From Paralithodes platypus (Eukaryota; Arthropoda; Malacostraca; Decapoda; Lithodidae): 64,000 nucleotides of DNA. The stretch spans positions 50,997,766 to 51,061,765 of the forward strand of contig CM064492.1 of NCBI GenBank assembly GCA_032716605.1, read 5' to 3'. The translations under genes were made by a program, and so were the position numbers. The notes beneath the pieces were generated by a model. It had not been told where the DNA came from. It was given only the letters and a program-made list of their open reading frames with translations, and did not search any database. Below are positions 20,150-30,570 of the stretch, one piece after another (within the stretch, counting starts at the first letter, position 1; each line of letters starts with the position of its first letter).

Positions 20150-20612
20150 ATGATTACTTATCTAGATTGTGTTGCATATCGTCAACTTGTTCTTTTGAGA
20201 GTACGCTATTTGCAATTTTTGTATGGTCAGCAAACTTTGAGATTGTACAGGTGAGACCCTCATCTATGTCGTTGATGTAAATTAGAAAGATAATTGGTCC
20301 AAGTACCGATCCCTGGGGTACCCCGCTACTTACATTGGTCCATTTAGATGCCTTACCGTTTATGACTACTCTTTGCTTTCTGTCGCTGAGCCAATTTTCT
20401 ATCCATTTCAACACACCGTCTTGTATTCCATGCGATTTTAGTTTTAGCAGTAAACGTTTGTGGGGAACTTTGTCAAAGGCCTTTTGAAAATCAAGGTATA
20501 TAATATCTACAGCTTTACTCTCATCGTAGAGGTTGAGGATATCGTGGAAGAAGTAAGAGGTTTGTTTTAAACAGGAACGTTTTTTTACGAAAGCCGTTTT
20601 GAGTATCTTTAA
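20150..20612 (-). pseudogene. CR1-like LINE, downstream half of the split reverse transcriptase
   Basis: This is the 3' portion of the element whose 5' portion is at 23756-26036; a piggyBac lies between them. Translation gives YLDFQKAFDKVPHKRLLLKL (box A), WIENWLSDRKQRVVINGK, SGVPQGSVLGP, YINDIDEGLTCTISKFADHT. The second Asp of the FADD catalytic pair is His, so the copy could not polymerise even if joined. One extra base in a run of seven A's (minus strand; about 20580) shifts the frame just after the insertion point. The sequence stops at about 20150, some 30-35 codons beyond the active site, at the junction with the RTE-like LINE. Confidence 0.85.
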
Positions 20613-23600
20613 CCCTCCAGCCCCATGACTTTTGTATTACAATACATTGGTTTTCTTCCACTTTTTGCCTATATATAATTATAGTGTACATATTGTCATT
20701 TTATTTGGCAATTTCAGTATGATTATTAGAACTCCAGCTTGGAGTGGTAATCAAAGAAGCAATCTACAGCACAGAGTGCCACCTTGCACTCCACACACTC
20801 CAGGGTTGACTTTTTACCTGACCTCGGCTTCACCCTGCTGTTGTAGCAGACATGGCACCGCTTCTGCTGTGTTCTTCCGGATTCATTCTGAGGCAGGGAA
20901 CCAAGCCTGTGCCTAGTCAAGTATTGAGCAGACTGCAAGCGGTCAATAACGGCGGGCCCAGGATGTGCCACTGCCCTCTGTGGCATAGCATACTTCTCCA
21001 GGAGCTCCGTCAACACCTGCTTTTGGAACCTCCGCAGGCTATTGAACTTCATGGGTGTGTTCACATTCCGAAGCTTGTATATGTTGTAGGCATTCAGAAC
21101 TGACATGTCCACCATATGCAGAAAGAACTTTTTGTACCATCTGCACGAGGTACGCAGGCAGTCAATGAAGCCTATCTGCATGTCGGACTTGTCCACCAGC
21201 CTCAGGTGCGGCGATCCACCTTGCCAGTCTCCACCATTTCCCCCTTGTGGATGGTGGTCAGGAGGTTGACCTTCCGCTGGTCGTGCCAGTGGATAGCCAG
21301 AATGGGCCCCGACTTCTTCTTGAACACATCACCTTTTTTGGTCTTTGGAGGGAAAGGTGGCATGCCCTTCCTTTTCCCTCGTACTGTGCCTACAGTCCCC
21401 GTCTTGCGCTCATGCAGGTACTGTGAGAGAGTGGGGGACGTGTAATAATTGTCCGTGTAGAGGACGTGATTCTTATGAAAGTAGCGGTCCATCATGGCTT
21501 GCACCACTGCTCCGCCAAAGCCAATGAGGGGGTCCACAAGCAAGTCCCCTTCCTTCCCGCTGTAGACCAGGAAGTCCAGGACATAGCCAGTTTGGCAGTC
21601 GCACAGCACAAAGAATTTTATGCCAAAGCGATGTCTTTTTGAGGGGATGTACTGCCGGAAGCTGAGTTTTCCCCGGAACAGCAAAAGAGACTCGTCAATG
21701 ACGACCTTGCGGAAGGGCTTGAAGTAGGAGGTGAAGCGTTCTCGCATCATCTCATACAACGTCCTAATCTTCCACAGCTTGTCTGGGAGGTGGACGTCAA
21801 GGTTGGTGACAAGATGGAGCGCTGCGAGGATATCAAGGTACCGGTCGCGAGACATATATTTCCCGAAGGCAGGGGTGGATATCAGATCATTGGTGATCCA
21901 ATAGTCAGGCAACCTATGCTTCTTGACATGAGGCATTAGCATGGTGAGTGCCAGGAACACCATGAACTCTTTATGAGTCACTGGGGTCCACTGCCTCATG
22001 TGGCCCTTGGTCACCTTTCCCAAAAAGTGGACCTGGAATTGGTGCTGCTTATTTGTCTCTTTGACAACATAGCCTACCACCTCCTCATCAAAGAAGGCCT
22101 CAAACAGTTCGTGTGGTGGAGCATTGGGGCCTGCAGGAAAATTGGGGGTAACGCCTGAACCCTCCAGTACCTCATCAAAAACTGGCACATCAGGGTTGTA
22201 TGCATCCTCATCAACTACGTCTTGCCACTGAAAAACGTAGAATGGGTCTTGTCTACGCTGACGAGGAGCTCCAGCTGGTGGCCCAGCACGCCCACGGCCA
22301 ACTCGGGAGGCGCACGCCCTAGGGCGGCGAGGGCGGCGGCCAGGGCGGTGGGCAGCACGACGGGCAGCACGACGCCGGGCCAAGCGGATGGGTCGAGGGT
22401 CGTCGATGTCCATATAGTCATCGTCAGAGTGGTCATCTTGCCCTGACGGTGGACCTACGTAATCATGGCCAGAGTCTTGAGAGAGGTGCCCTTCATCATC
22501 AGTGGCCCCCACATAATCTGGCGGGGAACCAGTGATGCGTGGGCGGCGTGCGGGTGGGCGAGGTGGGGAAGGAGTGGCAGGTGAGGCTGTGTCCCCCCGA
22601 GGTCCCGGGCTCCTTGGCCTGCGACGAGTGACAGAAAGCAATGTTTCACTGTCACTAGGGCCAGGTATTGGTGATGCGAGCTCAAAGACTTCTTCAGGAA
22701 GACATGTTGAAGGCGGGAGAGGTGGGGAGGACCGTGGGGAAAGTTGCGGGGACGTATGGCTGGGGCCGGCCGGGGTGGACGCCGCGGGAGCCTCGAACAA
22801 AACTCTCTTACTTTTCTTAATTTTCTTGGTATATTTCCTACCTTTCCCCTTTTCGGCAGCAGTATGTCTCCTGTCGGGGGACCTAGGAGGCAAATAGGCC
22901 GAAAGTGTGGGGTCCTCAACCCTTGGCAATGGTGGGGGTGGTGGGGAAGAATGCGGGGCATCCGGGTCATCTTGGGTGGCGTGGGTAGATAAGGGAGACA
23001 ATGGCGGACGAGAAGGGTCACCACGCTGACCCTCACTCACAGCCTCATCCTCACCAAGTAGTTTTGCTTGTTCCCTAGCTGCCGCGGCCGCCTTCTCAAG
23101 TATTTTCTGCTTATACAAATGTAGCTTGAAAGGCGATTTACCTGGGGAAGGGCTTGGCGTCGTGTCACTTAAGCGAAATTTGGTGAGTGACCTTGAACTC
23201 TCCCACTCGCTCACTCTCTCAAGTTCACTGTCTTTAGGTAAACCAGCTTCCTCAACAACTGGTACATCACCTTCATCACTCTCATCACTGTCATGTTCTC
23301 TCGCAAATCCCAGGAATTGCTCTTCTTTATCACTCTCATGGCCATAATCACTCGACTTATAATTACTGGAGTCGTCACTGACTTCATCATCAACATTATG
23401 CTTGGCATCAGCTCGCTCATAAAGTCTCAATGTCGTCTCAATACCTCCGGGAGATAACACATTTAGGCGATGGCGTCGGGGTAAGGCGCGACGAACAAGC
23501 AAGGGCGTCGTAGGAAGCACGGTATCGGACACAGCGGAATCACTATTTGGCGTACTGTCCATGATGGCGTCGGGGTAGATACTGTTGCTGTGGCGGAGTT

Positions 23601-23759
23601 TACGCCTGGTGGCGCCACCTACCGTCCCACGATACCGAAAATGTACGCGCGGCATTCGAAAGCACGCATGCAAGCAATGGGCGTTCAAGAGCCCTTCCGG
23701 GTTGCGCGGGCCGAGGTTGTTATGGGCGTTCAAGAGCCCATCCGGGTTGGAGGGGTTAA
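20609..23759 (-). mobile_element. Complete piggyBac element with TTAA target duplication and short TIRs
   Basis: TTAA at 20609-20612 and 23756-23759 flank a 3143-bp insert. The left end reads ccctccagcccc and the right end, reversed, reads cccctccaacccgg: matching imperfect inverted repeats beginning CCC, as in the piggyBac superfamily. Near the right end a block (atgggcgttcaagagccc, tccgggttg) is repeated about 45 bp apart. Removing the insert and one TTAA restores the reading of the surrounding reverse transcriptase (DNNIL then KDTQNGFRKK), which proves that the LINE is older. Local base composition is far more GC-rich than the surroundings. Confidence 0.93.
20726..23562 (-). pseudogene. 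piggyBac transposase (PGBD-like), broken near the third catalytic Asp
   Basis: Start chosen at the ATG of 23560-23562 (MDSTPNSDSAVSDTV), because codons upstream belong to the TIR and host LINE. The first frame gives 786 residues to a stop at 21202. Residues 1 to about 450 are low-complexity: acidic (SDDSSNYKSSD, DSDESDEGD), then proline/serine-rich, an alanine-rich coiled-coil-like piece, and arginine-rich. From about 455 the DDE_Tnp_1_7-type domain begins (DPFYVFQWQD, PPHELFEAFF, HKEFMVFLALTMLMP). VVIDESLLLF carries Asp1 (about residue 623) and VLYTDNYYTSP Asp2 (about 704). The third Asp lies in LVDKSDMQIG in another frame at 21182-21196. The join lacks the usual dozen residues before it, so a small deletion with frameshift is likely. 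The tail (to 20726) ends in a cysteine-rich module (RCHVCYNSR, LECVECKVALCAVDC), the normal piggyBac zinc-binding C-terminus. Probably inactive. Confidence 0.92.
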
Positions 23760-24534
23760 GTATGTTATTATCCTCAGAGTGATATACGAGTCTGTCTCTT
23801 ATGAGTGTTTCTAGCATTTTACATACACCTGAGGTTAAGCTAATTGGACGATAGTTACTGGGTAAGGATTTGCTGCCTTTTTTTAATATCGGTGTTACTT
23901 GGCTAGCTTCCACTGATCAGTCATAGTTCCAGACTGCAAGGATTTATTGAATAGCAATGTCAGTGGTTTAGAGAGCTCATCCTTAGCTTCCTTTAGGACT
24001 CTAGGTGAGATTGTATCAGGTCCAGGCGTTGTATTTACCTTGAGTTTATCTAAACAATTCAATACCTCTCTCTCTGTAACGGTGATATTGCTTAGAACAT
24101 CTGAATTATCAATCTGAATCGGCGATAGTGTAGGGATATCACTGAGGTCTTCCGTTGTAAAAAACTGATGCAAAGAAGGTATTGAGGGCATTACTCATTT
24201 GTACTTCGTCTTTGGTGTATTCTCCATTTTCATCGACCAACATTCCAACAGTTGAAGTAACTACTTTTTTCTTTCTGATATAACTATAGAATTCTTTCGG
24301 GTTTGTTTTACTTTGATTCGCAACATGTAATTCCAGGGTCTTTTTACTTTGCTTAATTAACTTTTTGGCTTTGCGTCGTAGCTCTACAAATTTCACCCGT
24401 TCTTCGTCATTTTGTAAGGATTTTAATCTATCATTAGCAAAATTCTTAGCGAGCAGACAGTTTGAAATATCTTTATTCCACCATTTGGGCTTATTATTAT
24501 GGCCAGTATGACATATTTTCGATGGTTTGCAGTC

Positions 24535-25620
24535 CTACACTGCTTTTAGGTAAGTGGTTTCGAATAGTTCCCAAGATGTATTTATGTCGTTATTGTTAAT
24601 TGAAAAGCTCCAGTCAGTTTCTTTAAACATAGCTCTAAGTTTATGAAAGTTTGCTTTCTTGAAATTAGGGGCTTTTTCGATGCTGCTATTTGGTTCGTTA
24701 CTAGTAAATTTTAAAGTGAAAGTTATTGTACGATGGTCGCTGTTACTAAATTCATCACCAACATTCAAATTCTCTGTTAATTCTTCTTTTGTTGCAAGTA
24801 CAAGGTAAAGAACGTTATTACCACGGGTCGGCGATCGAACAAATTGATAGAACTCTTGCAAGTTCGCATACAAGTCATGTCCGGAGTGTGAAGTAAGAGT
24901 ATCACCCCACTTGGTCACAGGTAAATAAAAGTCGCCAAAAAATACGGTATCTTGTGAGTTACTTACATCTGCAATTTCTTCATAAATTTCTCGGTCAGTT
25001 TGCACTGATTGAGCTGGAGGTCTGTATATTAATGCAAGTATTATTTTTGTACCTTTATTATTCTTTATTAGCACAAAAGATGTGTCGACGTTCACAATTT
25101 TAGGTTATGACAAGAGGGTCGGGTTCAGACTTTCTTTGATATAAAATAAAACGCCACCTCCATTTTTATTTATTCGGCTGTTCTCAAACATTACATAACC
25201 GGGAAGTGAATACTCTGCTAAAAAGTATCTATCTTCTGTATTGAGCCAAGATTCTGTTATGCCAATCACATCATAATTTTCTGTAAACACTAGTTCCTCT
25301 AAATCTGAAAATGTATTGCGTATGCTACGAGCGTTTGCATAGCAAACCTTTAAAGTTGAGGTTTTAGAACTCACAGAACGTTCTTTAATCAAATTTTTGG
25401 TTCTGGTCGGATCTACATTTTCATTCATGGCTGCCCTCAGTCCTCGGTCGTTATCCCTGGCGGTTTTGATATTGGGTTGTGTTGGTGGAGCTTTATCCAA
25501 ATTCGCAGTTCTTGACGGATTAGCATTTAATTCCTTTGCAGGTTGCCGTCCTCGCTGTCTTCGGTCCTCTTTCCTGGTTTGTCCTGTGCTGAGTCGATTT
25601 CTTCTCCGAAAATCCTTCAC
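24535..25620 (-). pseudogene. APE-type endonuclease domain of the CR1-like LINE
   Basis: Linker MKDFRRRNRLSTGQTRKEDR and further basic residues precede LKVCYANARSIRN (the N/Asn metal-site block), IGITESWLN (catalytic Glu), GGGVLFYIKE, an in-frame TAA, then ALIYRPP, VFFGDFYLP (normally GDFN, so Asn is changed to Tyr) and NSDHRTITF (the SDH catalytic His motif). The domain nicks target DNA for target-primed reverse transcription in functional elements. Asn-to-Tyr plus the stop make this copy inactive. Confidence 0.85.
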
Positions 25621-25648
25621 CGCATCGTTGAGAAGACGCCCAAAACTC

Positions 25649-26036
25649 CTACGCTCCTACCTGGTTCAGATGAACTCCATCGTCCGAAAACAAATAGTCA
25701 TCGTAGTAGAAATTGTCCCAGGTGTCGACAAATCCCACGTTCTCCTTCCTGCAGAGGTTTGCTAGACAACGATTTGTGCTGGTGGCTCTGTTGTAAAATT
25801 GTCTCTCTACACCGAGCCGGGGGACAATTCCTGAGACGATGATCCTTGATGACTTCTCCTTAAACGACTTGATCAGCTGCTGGTACTTTAAAAGCAAATC
25901 TTCCGACCGGGTTCGCTGTACATCGTTGGATCCAACGTGGATGACGTACATTGTATTAGCAGGGGCCAGCTTTGATACTTCGTCAACTGCAGCAACTACG
26001 TCGTCCACACCACCACCAGGGATACAAAAAAACTAG
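25649..26036 (-). pseudogene. SGNH/GDSL-type esterase domain of the CR1-like LINE
   Basis: The frame reads PGGGVDDVVAAVDEVSKLAP, then YVIHVGSNDV (the G-x-ND block that holds the oxyanion hole) and ends with FSDDGVHLNQVGA, where Asp and His of the D-x-x-H block are present. The N-terminal GDS block with the nucleophilic Ser is missing because the element is 5'-truncated at about 26036. Esterase domains of this type occur in ORF1 of CR1-clade LINEs. Here, allowing one frameshift (QVGA then RSFGRLLNDAVKDF), the frame runs on into the endonuclease part without a clear ORF1 stop. Confidence 0.8.
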
Positions 26037-26639
26037 GTGGGATAGGACAGTTTTGGACAGAAACCTCTTTCATTAAGTAGCTGGGATCGAATCCGTGCTA
26101 CCAGAGCCAATCAACTAAAGGTAATGCCAACGAACTTGATAATAGTATTGATCCCTGTCCTCTCTGTAACTCAAAAGGGCCTAGAGCAAACTGGCTGTAA
26201 ATATCCACACCTATTTATTCTCAAATGATAAAAACGTCAGCCCGATTGCTTTAATTAATTTCGAGTTAAAAAAGTTAAGGTGTCAAGATTATTGTTAAGT
26301 TCGCCGCTACCTATAGACCACAATGACTCAGGACGCTCGGCCACTATGGCCTCATTGTAGTGTGTGTATGCGTGCTTAAGTTTAGGATAGTATGGAAAAT
26401 ATACAGTATATCATGTATTTTACTAAAAGTCACAGTTTATATAATGACATAACTCTGTCTTTTAATTTATAGAACATAGCAACCTAGATTTTATATTTCC
26501 AATATTTTGTATTACAAGTTAACTAACTAATTAACCCTCCTTTCTGTCTACATAACACACATTTTATACTTACTTCCTGTTTCAGATTCTAGTTATATTT
26601 GCTGTTTATGTGATTTTTTAAAATTTGCTTTATGCTTTC

Positions 26640-26700
26640 AGTAATTTCAATGGAGGTGTTTGGTGTTGTGGAGAAATTAATAAAAATATAGATTATTAGT
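26640..26700 (+). repeat. SINE family 1 tail fragment
   Basis: aatttcaatggaggtgtttggtgttgtgg followed by aaattaataaaaatatagat is the 3' body of the SINE at 26878 without its tRNA head. Confidence 0.7.
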
Positions 26701-26877
26701 AGGTTCAGGGATATTTCGTAGCGAGGCCGGTCTATATGATCTGTGCCCCATGAATATTCTTTCCTCTCACTTAAACATTAGGCTACCATAGCGTGGTTGG
26801 GAATATGAATATGATTAGATTAATATCCAGTATTCGAGAATGGATAAAAAGTCATAGGCGTGTGCATAAACCTTTAA

Positions 26878-27025
26878 CCGTCTTGGTGGTGTAATGGTTA
26901 TAGTGTTTAAACATCTGTGTGTGATAACCCAGGTTCGAATCCCGGTGGATCACATATATGCTTTCATTAATTTAAATGGAGGTGTTTGGTGTTGTGGTGA
27001 AATTAATAAAGATATAGATTATAAT
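26878..27025 (+). mobile_element. tRNA-derived SINE family 1, copy 1
   Basis: Pol III A box region ttggtggtgtaatggttata and B box ggttcgaatcc, spaced as in a tRNA. The unrelated tail (tttcattaatttaaatgg, ggtgtttggtgttgtggtg) ends in aataaagatata. The anticodon-stem region does not form a sound tRNA, so this is a SINE rather than a tRNA gene. Other copies: a tail at 26640-26700 and a reverse copy at 39772-39905. Confidence 0.8.
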
Positions 27026-27177
27026 TGATTCCTCATTTCTAACCGTCAGAGAAATGCAAGTTCATTGAATATAAAATGTAGTCTCTCAAAAGGATTACCA
27101 GGGAAATTCGTCGTTAATGTGTTGGTACAGAATCTAAAAGTGAATGTTAAAAATAGCCCCGAGTGAGATTCTCAGGG

Positions 27178-27545
27178 TTAAAGAGAGATGGGTCGTTTTT
27201 CTAGATCCTCTTCTCTCTCATGTTTAACCCTAATAGTTTCCAGATTTTAAGATGTTTACCCCATTAGTTTGTCGATTTTAAGACCTTCCACCCTATTTCC
27301 TAGTCATTATTAAGACCTTTCGTGCTATTTAGGTGTCGATTTTTTTCCTGGCGATAGTGAGCATGTAACTTTGGAAGAACCGGCCTTCGGCCGGGAAATT
27401 TTTCTACTGAAAAATGTACAGATTAATCAAGAAGGGGGATCTAATGGATGTTTTTTTATAATTTGATGGAGGTCTACGGAGGAAACTAGAACAAGATATT
27501 AATATATATAAACATTGACCAAAAAGTGAATAATCCCCCTTCAAG
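27178..27545 (+). mobile_element. TTAA/G1 MITE copy 6
   Basis: TTAA 27178-27181, agagagatgggtcg, tttctagatcctc, ccggccttcggccggg hairpin, ggaggtctacggagg, right end cccccTTCAAG (altered TTAA). Confidence 0.75.
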
Positions 27546-27604
27546 TGAGTTATTCAAATAAATATCATGCATTACTGTTATAAATGTTACAGTGGCTTGG
27601 GATT

Positions 27605-27812
27605 ATCCCCTGGAGGATTATCACGCACTTTGGCAGATTGTTTTGGCTATCAGAACACGATACTATACAGCTTAGGAAGGATCTGTGGGAATTAAAAGGG
27701 TAAAGACTATATAGTTAACCCTTTGACTTCCACATACCCTTCCCAATCTAAATATAATCGTCTAATAATTGGGTGAAGAAAATTAAAATGCGTCATAATC
27801 CTGAAGGGGTTA
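27605..27812. mobile_element. TTAA/C1 MITE copy 5
   Basis: ccctggaggattatcacgc, ttttggctatcag, ggaaggatctgtgggaatta, then aatcgtctaataatt and gcgtcataatcctgaagggg. Ends decayed; right flank gggtta. Confidence 0.7.
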
Positions 27813-27857
27813 CGTCAGTGAATAGATTGAGTGCGTGAGTGAATCGGTGGGTGAGTT

Positions 27858-27859
27858 GG

Positions 27860-27892
<33 letters not shown>

Positions 27893-28715
27893 TGTGTGTG
27901 TGTGGGTGTCTGTGTGTGTGTGGATAATAATAATAATAATAATCGGTTTATTTCAAGCCGGCAGCCAATGGGGCTGAAAATACACAGACTTAACCTAGAT
28001 CTTATCCTAATGGATCAACAGACTGATCCTGGCAGCTAACGAGAGCGCCTACATACTCCCAAGGGAGTAGGACGTGGGCAGGAGACTTTGTGGGTCCCCC
28101 GAGACGATCCGCCCAGATCTGGCCACCGTGACCGTAATGTGTGTGTATGGGTGTGGGTGTGTTTGTGGGTGGGTGGATGTGTGTGTGTGTGTGTTGCTTT
28201 CTTTTCTGTAGTTCTGTATTTGATGAGTGTTTTTGTGGGTGTGGTTATCTGTGTGGCTGTTGCGTTGTGGTGTGAGTATTTGATTTAAGTATGTATGTGT
28301 TTTGTGTGTGTGTGTGTTATGTCGAGTTGTGTTGCTGTGTTGTGTTTTCCTGTGCTGTGTTGTGCTGTGCTGTATTTAGTGTGTATGTGTGTTTGTGCAT
28401 AAGTTCAAACTATTTAGGCAACCAATGTTACACAATTATGTCGTTCTTACATTCTAATTCGTAATTTAGAATTCCATAGTGTTCATATTTTACCTGATCT
28501 TCCAATTTATACAAAATACCAACCTTTTCATTATAATCTCAAATGTTCTGTATTGTAGCTATAAGTAAATTCTGGTTACGTTTTTTCTCTCTCCGTATAT
28601 AATAATAATATTTATATATTCATGCATGTATCTACATACCTATCTATTTATCTATATCTATATACATGTAGTATGTAAGAAGGGACACTAATATATATAA
28701 TGTTCAGATTACTTA
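27858..28715. repeat. (GT)n and (AAT)n tracts and unassigned DNA
   Basis: (GT)n runs at 27858-27923 and GT-rich DNA at 28135-28400. An (AAT)n of about 21 bp at 27923-27945 is followed by tcggtttatttcaagccggc, which resembles the A-rich/trinucleotide junction of a retroelement inserted in reverse; its body (to about 28130) matches nothing else here. 28400-28715 is plain AT-rich DNA. Confidence 0.7.
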
Positions 28716-29202
28716 TTAACCCATAACTGTCGGGGCGCAACATAAGTCGAGTATAATAAATCTGGACTATCTGGCGGCGCTCGACATAGGTCGTGTGGCA
28801 ATTTCAGAACGTAATGTTGCTGAGAGAGAGAGACAAGTGGTGGCAGGAGAGTAGCGAGCGTATGACTGCTCCAGACCACCGCGGCGAACCTACTGACACG
28901 AATCCCACCTCCTCCCTCCCTCTCTCACTCGCTATATACGGAATTGTATGGGGAAAGTGCCGAATTACATGCTTTTTGCACTCGCGTTGCGCGGTTGTTG
29001 CAAGAAAACTAGCCATCATAAAAGGATCGTTATGGTGTCATTGGAAAGCTCTGTTTATGCCCTTTCAGGGATAGATACTTGTTTTACGCTCTGGGTCTTA
29101 TTTAGGCATGAAAATGATCACGTAAACAGCCCTATTTTGGCTAAAAACACCCCGCTGGTGGCTACATATTATATACCGCCTAGGCCGCTCGTAAGGTGTT
29201 AA
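28716..29202 (+). mobile_element. TTAA/C3 MITE copy 1 (left arm of a head-to-head pair)
   Basis: TTAA 28716-28719, cccataactgtcggggcgc, attcagaacgtaatgttgctgaga-type block, accaccgcggcgaacctac, ggtgtcattggaaagctctg, gccctttcagggatagatac, ending gtaaggtgTTAA at 29199-29202. About 487 bp. Matches 58162-58646 throughout. Ends of type TTAA-CCC and TTAA-CACC suggest a piggyBac-like MITE. Confidence 0.8.
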
Positions 29203-29684
29203 CACCTTAAGAGGGCCTAGGCGGTAATTTCTATGTACCGCTCAGCGTTTTTTTTTTACCCTAAATAGGGTTGTTTCCGTGCTCATTTTCATGCATAAAC
29301 AAGACGCAAAGCATAAAACAAGTATATATCCCTGATAGGGCGTAAACAGAGCTTTCCTTAGACATCCGAACCATCCTTGTACGACCACTGGTTCTCTTGC
29401 AACGATCGTGCAACCCGAGTGCAAAAACCCTAAACTAAGGTAATTTCCGTACATAATTCCCTGTGTAGCGAGTGAGAAAGGGGGGAGAAGGGTGGAATAC
29501 AGTTCAGTAGGTCCACGGTGGTCGTGGGGAGCGGTCATAAGGTTACTACGCTCGTCCCACCACTCAGCTCTCTCTCTCAGCAACATTACGTGCTGAAAAT
29601 GGCACTCGACAGCTGTCGTGCACCACCACATAGTCCAAATTTATTTCACTCGACATATGTTGCGCGCCGCCAGTTAAGGGTTAA
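29199..29684 (-). mobile_element. TTAA/C3 MITE copy 2 (inverted, shares TTAA with copy 1)
   Basis: Reverse-orientation copy running from TTAAcaccttaagagggcc to gccagttaaggg and TTAA 29681-29684. With copy 1 it makes an inverted repeat with arms of about 480 bp and no spacer beyond the shared TTAA. The copies differ at many positions, so they are independent insertions and not a recent palindromic duplication. Confidence 0.8.
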
Positions 29685-29843
29685 GCGCCCTTTCCCTCAA
29701 GGCCTCACTCCAAGATTCAATAGCGCTTCTAGGTAGGATTCATTATCTGCAAAACTGTGAAGATAAAGTGGGATGAAGCTTGGAATATGTCACTACAGTC
29801 AAAATAAATGTGTAAAATAAAATGGTATGAGAGCAGCGCCGGC

Positions 29844-30213
29844 TTAAGGGTATAGTGATTGCTTTTCTGGACCCATTTCTCCCTCGTGTTTAGCTTCATT
29901 AGTTTTGAGATTTTAAGACGGTTGCCCCATTATGTTGGCGATTTTAACACCTTTCGCCCCATTTATTTATCAATTTCAAGACTTTTCGTGTAATTTAGGT
30001 GTCGATTGTTTCCTGGCAAGCAATAGCGAGCCTGTAATTATAAGAGGAACCGACCTTCGGCCGGGACATTTTTCTACCGAAAAATGCACAAATTTTTCTT
30101 GAAACGGGATCTAGGGGATGTTTTTATAAGCTTGATGGAGGTCTAGCGAGGAAACTAAAAAATAAATTAATACATTAATTAATAGACCAAAAAAACAGCC
30201 ACTAGCCCCTTAA
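29844..30213 (+). mobile_element. TTAA/G1 MITE copy 7
   Basis: TTAA 29844-29847 to TTAA 30210-30213. Shows cttttctggacccatttctc, accgaccttcggccggg hairpin, gcttgatggaggtctagcg and the AT-rich ataaattaatacattaatt near the right end. Confidence 0.8.
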
Positions 30214-30369
30214 AGGAAGAGTGAGGAAGATCGACTAAGCGGATCTTGTGGAATAATTTTGTTATGAAACCGAAACCGAAAACTGTTTTGCAGTAAAGGA
30301 AAATACTTGTAAGCTTACGTGCCCACAAATATATTTACACCGAATTGTATACATACACTTATTGAAATC

Positions 30370-30386
30370 ATCACACACACACACAA

Positions 30387-30425
<39 letters not shown>

Positions 30426-30534
30426 TTATTCAATATAACATTTGGAAAGAAATCGATATGTTATATTTTAAGAATAATTGTGACCCTCTCCTACCGCATC
30501 CATTCCCAATCCCAAGTCCTCTCTCTCTCTTTCG

Positions 30535-30568
<34 letters not shown>

Positions 30569-30570
30569 GT
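30370..30570. repeat. (CA)n, (TA)n and CT microsatellites
   Basis: (CA)n at 30371-30385, (AT)n at 30393-30424, CT-rich then (CA)n at 30519-30569. Confidence 0.9.

Larger units (their letters stand above)
23756..26036 (-). pseudogene. CR1-like LINE, upstream part: esterase, endonuclease and RT fingers
   Basis: 5'-truncated LINE polyprotein region with domains in order on the minus strand: SGNH esterase (26036-25649), a basic linker (about 25620-25330), APE-type endonuclease (about 25320-24680), RT linker (KEFYSYIRKKK, 24396-24139) and RT fingers (TPGPDTISPRVLKEAKDELS, VTPILKKGSKSLPSNYRPIS). Visible lesions are a frameshift between esterase and linker (about 25645), in-frame stops at about 25105 and 24535, a frameshift at about 24170 and another at about 23900. 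The 3' remainder is at 20150-20612 beyond the piggyBac. Confidence 0.88.

Noticed and set aside
22222..23036. Other frames over the piggyBac N-terminal region
   Set aside because: GC-rich antisense or shifted shadows of the transposase frame, without motifs.
21202..23913. Single 903-residue protein starting with RT-like sequence
   Set aside because: The first 117 codons belong to the CR1-like LINE, the piggyBac TIR and its leader. The transposase start is more plausibly at 23562, after the TTAA and TIR.
26878..26960. Functional tRNA gene
   Set aside because: A and B boxes are present, but the stems do not pair well and the sequence repeats elsewhere with the same non-tRNA tail, so it is a SINE.
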